Below, one piece after another: positions 29,934-40,463 of a stretch of 64,000 bases of DNA. The stretch is from positions 1,164,603-1,228,602 of the forward strand of contig AP017647.1 in the NCBI GenBank assembly GCA_003584625.1. Direction: 5' to 3'. The position numbers and the translations under genes were made by a program. Origin of the DNA: Methanothermobacter sp. MT-2. Lineage in GTDB: Archaea; Methanobacteriota; Methanobacteria; Methanobacteriales; DSM-23052. Under the pieces are notes generated by a model, which was not told the origin of the DNA, made no database searches, and saw only the letters and a list, made by a program, of their open reading frames with translations. Numbering within the stretch: the first letter of the stretch is position 1; every line of letters starts with the position of its first letter.

Positions 29934-30823
29934 AATAGTTCTTGGAGTTTTACCTGGTAGGCTCCAAGTTTTCCGCCGTAGTTTCCTGCGCTGATCCTTT
30001 TGATCCCAGGTACTTTGCAAGCAGCTTTTATACCTTCCCTCATAGCCTCTTTCACAGCCTCTTCATCGACACCATCAATGACTATCTCATAGACTCCGTT
30101 TATGTCTGCTGGTATCTGGCTGTCCTCGACCTCGTCTTTTAATGTGACGCACATTTTCTCGTTTGTGGAAGCGTCAAGGAATTTATACTTGTTAGACCCG
30201 ACCTTGGATCCTGAAGCAACTACTCCACCAGGGAATGGTGTTATCACACCCTCAACAGCACTTATCGCATCAACTGCCACCTGCGCTGCTAATAGTGCTG
30301 ATCCTTGACTGTCACCTAATATGAAAAAGTTTCCACCAGCAACACCGTCTTTTATCCCGAGTTCGCTTTCGATTAAGAAGTCGCCGGACATTATAGGGAT
30401 TGAATGGACTTTCCTGCCAGCTATTTCAAGATCTTTCTCATAACCGTCACCAAAGAATTTCAGTTTAAAGCCTACATTCAATTTTTCATCCGAACCTTCC
30501 AATGCATCAAATACGGCTGTTGTTGGGGCTGTTAATATACCCATTCCTATCCTTTCGAGTAGTTCATGGTCTAGGCCTTTTTTTGTGGGATTGCAGATCA
30601 TTATAGTGTATCCTGGTCTTCCATCAGGTGACTCTGCTGGTGGTACATAGGAGTCCACACCAGCCTCGGCAGAACATCCTATGACAGATGTTCCATAACC
30701 TGTTGCTTCTGTAGCAGCTATCTTTGCGAGTTTCTTGGTTGCTGCTGTGACAAGAACCCTTGAAACTTTAATATCGAAGGCTTCTGCGAATGTGTCTTCT
30801 ATTTCAACTCCATTTATCTCCAT
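29930..30823 (-). CDS. ftr: Formylmethanofuran:tetrahydromethanopterin formyltransferase
   Basis: A 297-residue enzyme that moves the formyl group from methanofuran to H4MPT, the second step of CO2 reduction to methane. The start [16 protein letters not shown] and the segment [18 protein letters not shown] are typical of Ftr. I chose the ATG at 30821-30823 with GGGTGA upstream; the frame is open 46 codons further but that part has no family similarity. It is a soluble enzyme. Confidence 0.97.
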   Translation of the reverse strand: MEINGVEIEDTFAEAFDIKVSRVLVTAATKKLAKIAATEATGYGTSVIGCSAEAGVDSYVPPAESPDGRPGYTIMICNPTKKGLDHELLERIGMGILTAPTTAVFDALEGSDEKLNVGFKLKFFGDGYEKDLEIAGRKVHSIPIMSGDFLIESELGIKDGVAGGNFFILGDSQGSALLAAQVAVDAISAVEGVITPFPGGVVASGSKVGSNKYKFLDASTNEKMCVTLKDEVEDSQIPADINGVYEIVIDGVDEEAVKEAMREGIKAACKVPGIKRISAGNYGGKLGAYQVKLQELF

Positions 30824-30879
30824 AATTATCACCCGGTTCTTTTTTAGGATTTTTATAGAGAAGTTAATATTCTTTTCCT

Positions 30880-31905
30880 TTATAATTTTTCTGATAATTT
30901 TTTCACAACTGGCGCCCCGAAGTATGGTAGGCATGCGACTCCAAGGATTGATGTCATCCAAAATGAGATTAAACGTTCAACTACAGTTACAGCCGCGCTT
31001 ATGGATGGTGGAATGCCAGCTGCAGAATATAATACTATCATCATCCCCTCGATGGCCCCTAAACCTCCGGGGAGTAGTGGTAGCATCCCAATTAATGTTG
31101 CGATGATGAACACCTCAGCTATTACAAGGACAGATACATGGGCTCCGAAGGCTAGGAATATGAGATAAACCCTTAAAATTTCCAATAGCCAGAGTAGAAA
31201 TGAGAGTGGTATACCATAGATGAAAACTTTCTTCTCTTTTAACATTATCTTCATGGAGTCTTGGAATTCCATGATGGCATTTTTAATCCTCAGACTCCAT
31301 TTTTTATATCCTCTTTTATAGAAACGTTTTAAAGTACTAATTGTCCAATTTGCAAGTTTTTCACCAGCCCCTTCATCAACAGACACATACAATGCCAATA
31401 AAAAAACCACTATTATAAGGATCACAGCCACTAAAAGTGATATTATCCAAATTAGGGAAAGATCAAAATATAATATCATGGATACTATTGTTAGGATAGC
31501 TAAAACTATGAATGGGAAGGTGTCAAGTCCCCTGTCCGCTATTACTGTTGCGAATGAGGATTCCATGGACTTGCGAGAATACTTTCCTAGGATATAGGCC
31601 CTTACAGGTTCGCCACCACCCCTTGCACTGGGTGTTAAATTGTTTATTGCCATACCAACAAGTAGCATTGGGAGAAGATGCCTCTTCCGGATGTTAATGC
31701 CAACTGCATGGGTTGTTATCGACCATCTTAACGTGAACAAGCCAAATGTTACAAATTGTATAAATAATGCTAATAATAGATATAACGGGTCTGCCCTTTG
31801 CAAATCCTTTTCAATCTCGCCGGGTCCTATCAGATATATCATCAAGGCTATGACAGCAACCCCTACTATGAGCAGTAATAGGCCTTTGTGCTTCATTCTT
31901 ATCAT
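30880..31905 (-). CDS. Flippase-like membrane protein (LPG synthase TM/UPF0104 family)
   Basis: A 341-residue membrane protein with about eight helices. The [19 protein letters not shown] loop and [12 protein letters not shown] segment are diagnostic for the lysylphosphatidylglycerol synthase transmembrane family. Archaeal members lack the aminoacyl-transfer domain and are thought to move lipids or lipid-linked sugars. Its ATG overlaps the stop of the upstream phosphodiesterase (ATGA), so the two are coupled. Confidence 0.85.
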   Translation of the reverse strand: MIRMKHKGLLLLIVGVAVIALMIYLIGPGEIEKDLQRADPLYLLLALFIQFVTFGLFTLRWSITTHAVGINIRKRHLLPMLLVGMAINNLTPSARGGGEPVRAYILGKYSRKSMESSFATVIADRGLDTFPFIVLAILTIVSMILYFDLSLIWIISLLVAVILIIVVFLLALYVSVDEGAGEKLANWTISTLKRFYKRGYKKWSLRIKNAIMEFQDSMKIMLKEKKVFIYGIPLSFLLWLLEILRVYLIFLAFGAHVSVLVIAEVFIIATLIGMLPLLPGGLGAIEGMMIVLYSAAGIPPSISAAVTVVERLISFWMTSILGVACLPYFGAPVVKKLSEKL

Positions 31906-32384
31906 AATTCGACTAACTCGTGGCTTAGATCATCCAAATCTAGGAGTGCGAATGTTCTTTTCCCAGACACGTAACCGCATAGTTCTCCAGGGTTTATGAT
32001 TAGGGATTTCTTTTTTTCTATACTAGGCTGATGGCTATGACCCCTTACAACCACATCATATTTTCCACATGTTGCAAGACAGTCAACCAGTTCTTCTTGA
32101 TGGCCATGTATCATCGCTATACTCACACCATCAACTTCCAAGGCTTTAAAATCGCTCAGATTACATATACTCGAATATGCAACCCTTAAACCATCCCTTT
32201 CACCGTCATTGTTCCCGAATATGGCCTCGAATGGCATTTTAAGCTCTTTGAAGTCTTTGGCCGTGAATGGTGATATCAGGTCTCCTGCATGGATCACCAT
32301 ATCAACCTTTTCCCTGTTTAGAAGTTCTACAGCTTCTCTTATAACTGGGAGGTTGTCGTGTGAGTCAGCCATTATAGCAATCAT
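31902..32384 (-). CDS. YfcE/MJ0936-type metallophosphodiesterase
   Basis: A 160-residue calcineurin-like phosphoesterase. The metal ligands are in MADSHDN, HAGDL, GNNDGE, IHGHQE and RGHSHQP. The family cleaves phosphodiesters such as bis-pNPP in vitro; the natural substrate is unknown. The ATG at 32382-32384 has GGAGG upstream; a longer open frame lacks family similarity. Confidence 0.9.
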   Translation of the reverse strand: MIAIMADSHDNLPVIREAVELLNREKVDMVIHAGDLISPFTAKDFKELKMPFEAIFGNNDGERDGLRVAYSSICNLSDFKALEVDGVSIAMIHGHQEELVDCLATCGKYDVVVRGHSHQPSIEKKKSLIINPGELCGYVSGKRTFALLDLDDLSHELVEL

Positions 32385-32523
32385 GAGCTGCCCCCCTCCT
32401 TTCACATGTATATTGTAATGTATCATAACCATAAGTTTATATACTATAAAAAGAAATCTTTATTGAGTAGGGTTGAGCAAAATTTTTTCATCCTCTTCTT
32501 TTTTTGGGGGTTAGAGTTTTGCA

Positions 32524-32772
32524 ATGCCCTTCATAGACATAGGATGTGATGAATTGTTCGGAGATTATAGGAAAGAGAGTTACTCTGCACCTGTTAATGT
32601 TGGTGAAGAGTACAAGGTTAAAATAGAGGACCTAGGCCGGGATGGAGATGGAATCGCCCGCGTCGAAGGTTTTGTGATATTCGTTCCTGGTGCGAAGGTC
32701 GGTGACGAAGTTAAAATAAGGATCAGCGCAACCAGGAGAAAATTTGCATTCGCAGAACTAGTAGAAGAATAA
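32524..32772 (+). CDS. Small TRAM-domain RNA-binding protein
   Basis: An 82-residue protein whose C-terminal 60 residues are a TRAM domain ([23 protein letters not shown], then [10 protein letters not shown]). Stand-alone TRAM proteins in methanogens act as RNA chaperones, comparable to bacterial cold-shock proteins. A TATA box (TTTATATACT) lies about 90 bases before the ATG, giving a leader of roughly 60 bases. Confidence 0.88.
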   Translation: MPFIDIGCDELFGDYRKESYSAPVNVGEEYKVKIEDLGRDGDGIARVEGFVIFVPGAKVGDEVKIRISATRRKFAFAELVEE

Positions 32773-32834
32773 AAATTTAATCTTACACGTTTCCCATTAA
32801 AATTTTTTTTATACTTTTTTTATTTTTGAAAAAA

Positions 32835-32844
32835 TTTATATATA
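32835..32844 (+). promoter_or_regulatory. trkH promoter, probably leaderless
   Basis: TTTATATATA lies 28 bases before the ATG pair at 32863 and 32866. The transcript should start on or near the initiation codon. Confidence 0.55.
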
Positions 32845-32862
32845 GCTTTGCGTATCTCTCAT

Positions 32863-34305
32863 ATGATGAGATATGTTAGAAGACGAGATTTTCTGATTGT
32901 TGGAAAGTTCCTCGGGACAATAATGCAAGGCGTTGGCTTAATCGTATTATTACCTATAATAGTCGCACTCATATACAACGAGGGACATTATCCTAGTTTT
33001 ATCATTCCCTCACTATTATCCATGGTCACTGGAACAATAATTATAAGAATACTTAAGGGCTATCCTGTCAGTGGAGACATGATAAAGTTAAAACATGGGA
33101 TGATGGTCGCATCCCTTGGATGGCTCTGGGCAACCTTTATAGGTGCACTAATTTTAATGTTGTATCTTAACATTGATTTTGTAAACGCCGCCTTTGAGAA
33201 CATGTCAGGTTGGACGACCACAGGACTTAGCATATTTTCAGACGTGGAATCACTCCCCAAATCAATACTATTTCTAAGAAGCTTAGAACAGTGGGTCGGC
33301 GGATTGGGAGTGATTATAATATTCATTGGCGTGCTTATAAAACCCGGTACTGCTGCTTCGAGACTTTACAAGTCAGAAGCTCGAGACGAGAGGATCAAGC
33401 CAAGTATAGTGAACACCGTTAAGACAATGTGGTGGATATACCTAACCTACACCATCATGGGCATAGCCTTATATTGTGTCAGTGGAATGCCCTTATTCGA
33501 TGCTATAAACCATACATTCGCCGCCCTTTCCACCGGCGGATTCTCAACCAAAAACCTCAATATCGGCTACTACCAAAACAATATAATATATATCATCTCA
33601 ATGCTCCTAATGATACTCGGAGGTACAAACTTTATAGTCCACTATCAGCTCTTAAAAGGGAACATAAAAAACGCTCTAAAAGACGTGCAACTTCAAACCA
33701 CCATAGCCTTCCTAATACTCTTCTCAATCCTAGTACTATTCCTTGGAAGATTAGCAACCATGGAAGGCATCTTCCATGTAGTATCGGCTCTAAGCACCAC
33801 AGGATTCAGTATCAACCCACTCGACGCAATGATAGCATGGCCAGCATATGTAAAACTAATACTAACAGTATGTATGATAATAGGTATGGCCGCTGGTTCC
33901 ACAGGAGGAGGTGTTAAACTACTAAGAATAATAACCATGATCAAGGGCGTCTACTGGGAGATAATAAGGATACTCGCACCTGAAGGTTCAGTCATCCCCA
34001 GGAGAATATCAGACAAGAGCATAGGGGATCTTGAGATAAAAGAAGCCGGATCCTACCTAAACCTATATTTCATCTTTATATTTATAAGCTGGTCAATCCT
34101 ACTATTATATGGATATGAACCATTAAACTCCCTATTCGAAGTTGCCTCTGCACAGAGTAATGTGGGCCTCAGCCTAGGTATAACATCATTTACACTCCCA
34201 GCCATCCCAAAAATAGCCTTAATCTTTAATATGTGGATCGGCAGATTAGAAATCATACCCATACTTGTCCTGATCAGAGGAATAATAGAAGTCTTTAAAA
34301 GATAA
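32863..34305 (+). CDS. trkH: TrkH-family potassium uptake transporter
   Basis: About 480 residues with roughly ten helices. The four pore-loop signatures of the TrkH/KtrB family are visible: SGWTTTGLS, FAALSTGGFST, VSALSTTGFS and SAQSNVGLS. It imports K+ together with the TrkA subunit encoded next. The start is ATG 32863 or 32866; a TTG at 32848 would lie upstream of the expected transcript start. Confidence 0.95.
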   Translation: MMRYVRRRDFLIVGKFLGTIMQGVGLIVLLPIIVALIYNEGHYPSFIIPSLLSMVTGTIIIRILKGYPVSGDMIKLKHGMMVASLGWLWATFIGALILMLYLNIDFVNAAFENMSGWTTTGLSIFSDVESLPKSILFLRSLEQWVGGLGVIIIFIGVLIKPGTAASRLYKSEARDERIKPSIVNTVKTMWWIYLTYTIMGIALYCVSGMPLFDAINHTFAALSTGGFSTKNLNIGYYQNNIIYIISMLLMILGGTNFIVHYQLLKGNIKNALKDVQLQTTIAFLILFSILVLFLGRLATMEGIFHVVSALSTTGFSINPLDAMIAWPAYVKLILTVCMIIGMAAGSTGGGVKLLRIITMIKGVYWEIIRILAPEGSVIPRRISDKSIGDLEIKEAGSYLNLYFIFIFISWSILLLYGYEPLNSLFEVASAQSNVGLSLGITSFTLPAIPKIALIFNMWIGRLEIIPILVLIRGIIEVFKR

Positions 34306-34364
34306 AAGTTTATTAATAAGAAACTTAGACTTTGAAATGGAAAACTTAATTTTTAGGTGTATAC

Positions 34365-35015
34365 ATGTATGTTGTCATAATGGGTGGTGGAAGGGTAGGA
34401 TTAACCCTTGCAAGCTTTCTAATATCAGATGGACATGATGTAACGCTCATAGAAAATGATGAATCGCTATGCGCTGATGCAGCCGTCGAACTCGACGCCC
34501 TCGTAATCTGTGGTAACGGTACAGACACAAAAACCCTTGAAGAGGCTAACATCAAAGATGCTGATGTTTTTGTCGCTGCAACAGGAAATGATGAGGCCAA
34601 CCTTTTAAGTTGCATACTCGCCAGGGAATATCATGTCCCCAAGATCATAGCAAGGGTGAGTAACCCAGACCATGAGGACGCATTCCATAAGGTTGGCATA
34701 GACTATGTTATAAGCCCTGAGAGGACCGCGGCAGGATACCTTGAAAAGCTTATAACAAGGCCTAAGGTGGCTGATCTTATAGTTCTTGGCCATGGGGATG
34801 CTGAGATCCTTGATATGACTGTGAAAAACCATGAAGTAGTGGGTAAAAGGATAGGGGAGATATCACCAACTGAGGAATATATAATAATTGCGATTCACAC
34901 CAATGGCGAGATAAAGATACCCCAACCAGACATGACCCTAAAGGAGAATACTAAGATATCTGTTCTTGTGAAAATGGATGCTGTTAAGAAGGTTACTAAT
35001 CTTTTCACAGGCTAA
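34365..35015 (+). CDS. trkA: TrkA potassium uptake regulatory protein
   Basis: A 216-residue protein with an NAD-binding RCK domain ([11 protein letters not shown] at the N-terminus, acidic ENDES after the second strand) and a C-terminal TrkA-C domain. It gates TrkH in response to nucleotides. AGGTG precedes the ATG. It forms an operon with trkH and overlaps the convergent MBL gene by 4 bp. Confidence 0.95.
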   Translation: MYVVIMGGGRVGLTLASFLISDGHDVTLIENDESLCADAAVELDALVICGNGTDTKTLEEANIKDADVFVAATGNDEANLLSCILAREYHVPKIIARVSNPDHEDAFHKVGIDYVISPERTAAGYLEKLITRPKVADLIVLGHGDAEILDMTVKNHEVVGKRIGEISPTEEYIIIAIHTNGEIKIPQPDMTLKENTKISVLVKMDAVKKVTNLFTG

Positions 35016-35629
35016 AATAACAGGTCATATGCTAGTTTCACGTGTCTGTTACCATCTTCGGTCCAGGGGCCGTGTCCTGGGAGCAGATACTTGATATCTA
35101 ATTTTAAGAGTTTTTTGATGGACTGTTCCATGTCTTTGATGCTTCCGCCCATGTCAACCCTGCCAAAACCACCATATGCAAAAATAGTATCCCCCGATAT
35201 GAGTGTTTCCCCATCATAGAGGCATATGCTGCCTTGAGTGTGACCAGGCGTATGTATGATTTCAAAGTCTCCTATACTGTCTCCTTCCTTAAGTTTCAAG
35301 TCTACTTTTATTGGTTTGATAGAGGCTCCGAAGAGGTATGCTGCTGTGGCTATATCATCACCTTCCTCGAGTGGGGGTGCATCTTTTTTATGTATCCCTA
35401 TATCAGCATTTGGGAACAGTTTGTCACCCCCTGTATGATCGAAATGGCAGTGCGTGTTTATAACTAGTTTTATATCATCTGGGCTGATATTAAGCGCGTT
35501 TAAAGCTCCTAACAGATTATCTTTATTGATTCCTGTTCCTGTGTCGATTATAACATCACCGATGATGTAACTGTTGGAATCATAAAATGAACCCTCAATG
35601 AAAATAATATCTTTTATTCTCTCAATCAA
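35012..35629 (-). CDS. Metallo-beta-lactamase fold hydrolase (glyoxalase II-like)
   Basis: About 205 residues. The [10 protein letters not shown] metal motif, HTPGHTQGS and LLPGHGP are the standard ligands of glyoxalase II-like hydrolases. The substrate is probably a thioester or similar, but this is not settled by the sequence. The start is a TTG, either at 35627-35629 or three codons earlier, after GGGTTGAT. Confidence 0.85.
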   Translation of the reverse strand: MIERIKDIIFIEGSFYDSNSYIIGDVIIDTGTGINKDNLLGALNALNISPDDIKLVINTHCHFDHTGGDKLFPNADIGIHKKDAPPLEEGDDIATAAYLFGASIKPIKVDLKLKEGDSIGDFEIIHTPGHTQGSICLYDGETLISGDTIFAYGGFGRVDMGGSIKDMEQSIKKLLKLDIKYLLPGHGPWTEDGNRHVKLAYDLLF

Positions 35630-35654
35630 AATTATCAACCCTAAAAAAGTGTGA

Positions 35655-35797
<143 letters not shown>

Positions 35798-35830
35798 CAG
35801 ATTGGGATGGGAAAACTATTATTTTTTTGA

Positions 35831-35906
35831 AAGCCAAGGGTGAGATTTGAACTCACGTATAGTGGATCTGCAGTCCACCGCCTCACCAGACTAGGCTACC
35901 TTGGCT
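35831..35906 (-). tRNA. tRNA-Cys (GCA)
   Basis: Acceptor AGCCAAG/CTTGGCT, anticodon stem GTGGA/TCCAC with loop CTGCAGA, and discriminator U, as expected for cysteine. It is preceded by a leader with a CCCACA/TGTGGG hairpin (around 35913-35943) and a TATA-like stretch near 35968-35980. Confidence 0.95.
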
Positions 35907-36046
35907 AGAATCCCCACATTTGGCTGCTTTCAACAGTGTGGGCAATTCATACTATCACTTATAATCTTATAAATATTTTTCGGCACCCACCCTTTGGAGG
36001 TGTAGGAGACTATCATAAAAATCATGGGGGCGGTCACGCGCAGAGA

Positions 36047-36457
36047 TTACTTGAATTTGATTTGCTTTTCCTTACCAATGAGCTCATAGATGTCTAATCC
36101 TTTCCTGAGTGCAAGTTCAAGATCTATCTTATAATTTTTTTGTACTGTTATTTCAAGATCATCTACTGGTAGGAAAAACCATTTTTTATATTTGAATTTA
36201 ACTCCAATATATGGTTTGGCGCCGAATATCTTTGAGAATTTTAATAGACCTTCTATCTTCTTAGAGTCGATATAAATCCTGTCCTTGGATGTTGTTTTAA
36301 CTTCTATCGCCAAATATCTCTCCCCGTTACCCGCTATCACATCAGGTAATGGTTTTTTAGTCGCCCCCCCAGAAGCAGGTGCTCTTATAGCGGCGAAACC
36401 ATTATCCCAAAATATCTTAACAAGATCTACCTCCTCTTTATAACCTTTTCTCACCAT
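36047..36457 (-). CDS. hjc: Archaeal Holliday junction resolvase Hjc
   Basis: A 136-residue endonuclease that cuts four-way DNA junctions. The nuclease site is visible: E8/E9 near the N-terminus, basic RAPASGG, PD at 38-39 and the ExK motif E52-V-K54. The length is typical of Hjc. It sits between the tRNA-Cys/Trp pair and the tRNA-His gene on the same strand. Confidence 0.93.
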   Translation of the reverse strand: MVRKGYKEEVDLVKIFWDNGFAAIRAPASGGATKKPLPDVIAGNGERYLAIEVKTTSKDRIYIDSKKIEGLLKFSKIFGAKPYIGVKFKYKKWFFLPVDDLEITVQKNYKIDLELALRKGLDIYELIGKEKQIKFK

Positions 36458-36528
36458 CTAAAAAACCCCAAACCTATAAAACTTGGGTGTCCCCCCTACT
36501 TTGTAAAGTGGATGATTGATGAAAATGG

Positions 36529-36601
36529 GGCCGGGGCCGAGATTTGAACCCGAGTCGCGGGATCCACAGTCCCGAAGGATAACCAACTACCCCACCCCGG
36601 C
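36529..36601 (-). tRNA. tRNA-His (GTG)
   Basis: Acceptor GCCGGGG/CCCCGGC with discriminator C, anticodon stem CGGGA/TCCCG around loop CTGTGGA. The genomic base at -1 is A, so the G-1 identity base would have to be added after transcription. Confidence 0.93.
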
Positions 36602-36625
36602 TCTACTAACCTTTTTTTGAAACAG

Positions 36626-36709
<84 letters not shown>

Positions 36710-36750
36710 CACTTTGAAGATTGGAAAATGGGATAAAATAGTGGGGTGTA

Positions 36751-36825
36751 TGCTCCGGCCGGGATTTGAACCCGAGTCTTCGGCTCGAAAGGCCGAAATG
36801 ATTGGCCGGACTACACTACCGGAGC
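36751..36825 (-). tRNA. tRNA-Glu (TTC)
   Basis: Acceptor GCTCCGG/CCGGAGC, anticodon stem CGGCC/GGCCG-type around loop CTTTCGA, discriminator A. Confidence 0.92.
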
Positions 36826-36831
36826 AACTGA

Positions 36832-36905
<74 letters not shown>

Positions 36906-36909
36906 GTGA

Positions 36910-36983
<74 letters not shown>

Positions 36984-37093
36984 GATTATCATCTTTTAAC
37001 CCGTTGGGCTGCTAAAAAATATGCTCACCTAATTATTAGGATAGTATTCCAGCGTAGGATTAGTTTTATAATTATAGTATATAAAATTTTTGG

Positions 37094-37440
37094 GTGAACT
37101 ATCCCCAACCCTTACAGGTGGGGGGTTTCTTGCTTCATCGAATAGACTTGCCCTTCTATCACCTTGAAGGGTTGGTGGTTTTTTTTTCTCCACAGGCGTT
37201 CAGGGGATTGTCCCACTCCCCACACCTAAGATGTTCAGGGAGGTTTTATTGGTCTCTTAACCTTGTTTCGGGTAGATAAACCCCCTACTCATCTACCGAC
37301 TCTTTCAGCCTTATAGACGAGCAGCGAGTAAAACAACTCAAATTATATATCTTTCAACAAAGCCATATAAAATTTTCGTTGTTCTATCCTTGTCTGCTGT
37401 ATTACCATCCTTTGTAGGGGGCTTAACAGGAGAAAGTTAA
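37094..37440 (-). mobile_element. IS200/IS605-type element scar with tnpB 3' end
   Basis: Reading the minus strand, the first part is the 203-bp repeat shared with 7120-7319. Next comes a frame-broken tnpB C-terminal tail: one frame gives a GTIP segment and then breaks before NACGE, and another ends SMKQETPHL-stop. It is followed by a GC-rich hairpin and the typical right-end TAGTTCAC at 37094. Most of tnpB is missing. The right end overlaps what would be the omega-RNA scaffold in an intact element. Confidence 0.7.
37238..37440 (-). repeat. 200-bp inverted repeat, copy 2 (mate at 7120-7319)
   Basis: Reverse complement of copy 1 apart from a few bases and a 3-base insertion. The promoter (37343-37355 region) and the GGTAGAT/ATCTACC hairpin are preserved. 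The two copies face each other across 30 kb. Confidence 0.85.
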
Positions 37441-37617
37441 GGTTCATGTCCTATTTTTATTTTCATACCTATGTTGGAATAACAACCCAAATGGATGAAA
37501 GATGATGTTTCGTTCAGAATGTTATTTTGTTGGATTGTATAAGGTTTCTTATTCTATGTGTTGTAATATGTTGAAAAAAATCATTTCATATTGTATGGTA
37601 TGGAAAGGTGAAGACTT

Positions 37618-37983
37618 TTATAAACCTATAAAGGCGCTTATACTAATGGCTATAATGAGTGTTATGATTATTAAGAATGGAATTGACACCTTTTTCTTTG
37701 CGGCTGATAACAGGTATAATAGTGAAAATGCTGCTGCCAACCATGGTGCTATTTGGGGTAATATCACCCTTAAAATACCGAATGATATCAAAAGTATGAA
37801 GGCAGCTATTATAGCCACGTCCCATTCAAGACCTTCAACTTTCTCCTCCACAGAATAAACAGGTTCTTCTGTTGAATGGTGCTTTATAGGCTTTTTTTCA
37901 ATTTCTGGTAATGCGTTTCCACATTTTTTACAGAACTTTGCATCGTCCCTGTTTTTTTCGCCACAATATGGACAGTAAACCAT
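37618..37983 (-). CDS. Zinc-ribbon membrane protein
   Basis: A 121-residue protein with an N-terminal zinc ribbon (CPYCGEKN and CKKCGNAL, residues 4-22), a charged linker, and three hydrophobic helices. Such proteins are common in methanogens and their function is unknown. GGGATGAT precedes the ATG. The 177 bases between its stop and the inverted repeat hold nothing that I recognise. Confidence 0.75.
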   Translation of the reverse strand: MVYCPYCGEKNRDDAKFCKKCGNALPEIEKKPIKHHSTEEPVYSVEEKVEGLEWDVAIIAAFILLISFGILRVILPQIAPWLAAAFSLLYLLSAAKKKVSIPFLIIITLIIAISISAFIGL

Positions 37984-38062
37984 AGGATCATCCCGATAAG
38001 ATTCTCACATAGTATTATAGTCTAAGATTATAAAAAGATAATATTTGAGGTGGAGATTTAAC

Positions 38063-39052
38063 ATGGATGTTATCAAATACCTAGAGGATCAGAGAATACT
38101 CAGATTACTTGAAAAAGCCAACAAAACCACACTAAGAGAACATGGGGATGTTATAAGCCTTGAAAGGGCCATATTCTTGTCTTGGTGGTGTGAAAGAGGG
38201 GACTGCGCATTCTGTTATATGAGCACCCAAAAACCCCTAATAAAAGATCCGAGAAAGGCCCGGAGAAACGTCAATGCAATACTCGCTGAAGCAGAAATAT
38301 GCAAACGTATAGGATGGAACATCGAATTCCTCTCAGGAGGCTATGGATCATACACCACAGGGGAGATAAAATCCATTGCAAAATCCATAAAAGACATAAC
38401 AGGCTCCCCAACCTGGCTCAACATAGGCATAACAAAAGACCTAGAAGAATATGGAGACGAAATCGAAGGAATAACAGGGGCCATCGAAACCGCCAATCCA
38501 CAACTACAAAAGAGGTTATGCCCCAGCAAACCCCAAAAAGAAATAATCGAAATGTTGGAATTGGCAGGAGAACTAGGATTTAAAAAAGCCATCACCATAA
38601 TACTTGGCGTTGGAGAAACAATCAAAGACCTAAAACACCTTTTCAAACTCATCAAACATTTAAAACTGGACAAGATAATATTCTATTCCCTCAACCCCCA
38701 CAAAGGCACAATATTTGAGAACAGTCCACAGCCACCATCACTATATTATGCAGGGATCGTGGCTGCCACAAGAATAAAATTCCCAAAAATCAAAATCATC
38801 ACAGGTACTTGGATCGATAACCTAGCCAATATAGGACCCTTAATACTCTCAGGAGCCAATGGACTTACCAAATTCCCATTATTCAAAATGTTCGGGACAA
38901 AACACGGTAAAAGAGTTGAAGAGGAAGTGAAATGGACTGGAAGAAAACTTAAAGGCACCTTCACAGACACCAAAAAACTCATTAAAGGAGAATCCAAAGA
39001 AAAATTAAATCCCTTCATAAAAAGATATATTGATATGTGTCTAAAAAAATAA
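38063..39052 (+). CDS. Radical SAM protein with CX4CX2C cluster motif
   Basis: A 329-residue protein of the BioB/HmdB-like radical SAM group. Its cluster cysteines are C43, C48 and C51 (CERGDCAFC), so the spacing is CX4CX2C, not the usual CX3CX2C. FLSGGYGSY fits the SAM-binding GGE region, and ILGVGET is the strand-6 type motif. The substrate is unknown. I chose the ATG at 38063 with AGGTGGAG upstream. It precedes gatB by 46 bp on the same strand. Confidence 0.82.
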   Translation: MDVIKYLEDQRILRLLEKANKTTLREHGDVISLERAIFLSWWCERGDCAFCYMSTQKPLIKDPRKARRNVNAILAEAEICKRIGWNIEFLSGGYGSYTTGEIKSIAKSIKDITGSPTWLNIGITKDLEEYGDEIEGITGAIETANPQLQKRLCPSKPQKEIIEMLELAGELGFKKAITIILGVGETIKDLKHLFKLIKHLKLDKIIFYSLNPHKGTIFENSPQPPSLYYAGIVAATRIKFPKIKIITGTWIDNLANIGPLILSGANGLTKFPLFKMFGTKHGKRVEEEVKWTGRKLKGTFTDTKKLIKGESKEKLNPFIKRYIDMCLKK

Positions 39053-39098
39053 CAACTTGGACCCTTGCACACGGTTGAAAGGAGGAATAAACATTAAA

Positions 39099-40448
39099 AT
39101 GAAATGTGGCCTTGAAATCCATGTTCAACTCGAAACAAACTCAAAACTATTCTGTGAATGTCCAACAAATTACCAGGAAGTCCCACCAAACGAAAATATC
39201 TGCCCAGTATGCCTAAACCAGCCAGGAGCTAAACCATATCCACCAAATGAAAAAGCCATTGAAGGAGCTCTTAAAATCGCCCTCATGCTAGATTGTAAAA
39301 TAAGCCCCGAAACAACCTACTTCCTGCGTAAACACTACAACTACCCAGACTTGCCATCAGGCTACCAGCGCACCTCAGTCCCCATAGGCTACGAAGGCGA
39401 ATTAAACAAAGTCAGAATAAGAGAAGTGCACCTAGAGGAAGACCCAGGCCAATACAAACCAGACCTTGGAGTAGTAGACTTCAACCGTTCAGGCATACCC
39501 CTCATCGAAATAGTAACAGAACCAGATATAAGATCCCCAGAAGAGGCCAGAAACTTCCTAAGGGAGCTTATAAGAGTCTTGGAGTATAGTGCATGTGCAA
39601 GAGGCGAAGGTACAATGAGGGCCGACGTAAACATATCTCTTGAAGGAGGTAAACGAGTTGAAATAAAAAACATAAACTCCATCAAGGGAGCTTACAAGGC
39701 CCTGAAATTTGAGATGATAAGGCAAAAAAACCTGCTTAAAAGGGGTGTTAAGGTTCGACAGGAGACAAGAGCGTTCCTAGAATCGCAGATGATCACAGTT
39801 CCAATGAGGCTCAAAGAAGAAGCAGAAGATTACCGTTACATACCAGATCCTGATCTCCCACCCATGAAATTCCATGAAAAAACGATAAAAAAAATAAAAA
39901 GTACGATCCCAGAACCTCCACATATAAAAGTTAAACGTTTCATGAAAGAATACAAATTGGAGGAGGAACACGCCAGAGTGCTCACATCAGAATTGGAATT
40001 AGCAGATGCATTCGAAGAAGTGGCAAAGGAGATAGACCCGGAATTCGCAGCCTTATGGATGAGGGACGAGCTAAAAAGAGTGCTCTACTATAATAAAATA
40101 AGCTTCAAAGAAAGTAAAATAACACCAAAAAATATCATAGAATTGCTTAAAATGATAAAAGACAAAGAAATCACAGTAAAAGCCGGGCAAAGGATAATAG
40201 AAAAAATGCCCCATACAATAAAAACTCCGCGGGAAATAGCAGAGGAACTTGGACTAATTGGGATAATCGACGAATCGGACATTATAAAAGCGGTTGAAAA
40301 GGCCATAGAAGAGAATCCCCAGGCTGTTAAAGATTACCATGAGGGGAAAGAAGCCGCTATCAACTTTCTAGTTGGACAGGTAATGCGGCTCACAAGGGGG
40401 AAAGCAGATCCCACAAGAACCCTAGAACTTATAAAAGAGAGAATCTAG
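39099..40448 (+). CDS. gatB: Asp-tRNA(Asn)/Glu-tRNA(Gln) amidotransferase subunit B
   Basis: About 449 residues. It opens MKCGLEIHVQLETNSKLFC, the standard GatB start, with the zinc-binding cysteines C18/C20-type pair and CPVCLNQPG. The kinase-like cradle (LPDLPSGYQ-type segment) and the C-terminal helical and YqeY-like tail domains are present. In archaea GatAB(C) makes Asn-tRNA, while GatDE serves Gln. GGAGG is 13 bases from the ATG, which is long; an ATT two codons earlier has ideal spacing but is an unlikely start. Confidence 0.95.
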   Translation: MKCGLEIHVQLETNSKLFCECPTNYQEVPPNENICPVCLNQPGAKPYPPNEKAIEGALKIALMLDCKISPETTYFLRKHYNYPDLPSGYQRTSVPIGYEGELNKVRIREVHLEEDPGQYKPDLGVVDFNRSGIPLIEIVTEPDIRSPEEARNFLRELIRVLEYSACARGEGTMRADVNISLEGGKRVEIKNINSIKGAYKALKFEMIRQKNLLKRGVKVRQETRAFLESQMITVPMRLKEEAEDYRYIPDPDLPPMKFHEKTIKKIKSTIPEPPHIKVKRFMKEYKLEEEHARVLTSELELADAFEEVAKEIDPEFAALWMRDELKRVLYYNKISFKESKITPKNIIELLKMIKDKEITVKAGQRIIEKMPHTIKTPREIAEELGLIGIIDESDIIKAVEKAIEENPQAVKDYHEGKEAAINFLVGQVMRLTRGKADPTRTLELIKERI

Positions 40449-40463
40449 GTGGGAGTCATTCGA

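Noticed and set aside
30824-30961. N-terminal extension of ftr
   Set aside because: It has no similarity to Ftr, while GGGTGA sits correctly before the internal ATG.
37094-37279. Plus-strand open frame across the element scar
   Set aside because: It is the complement of the tnpB tail and omega-RNA-like hairpin, and has no domain or start signal.
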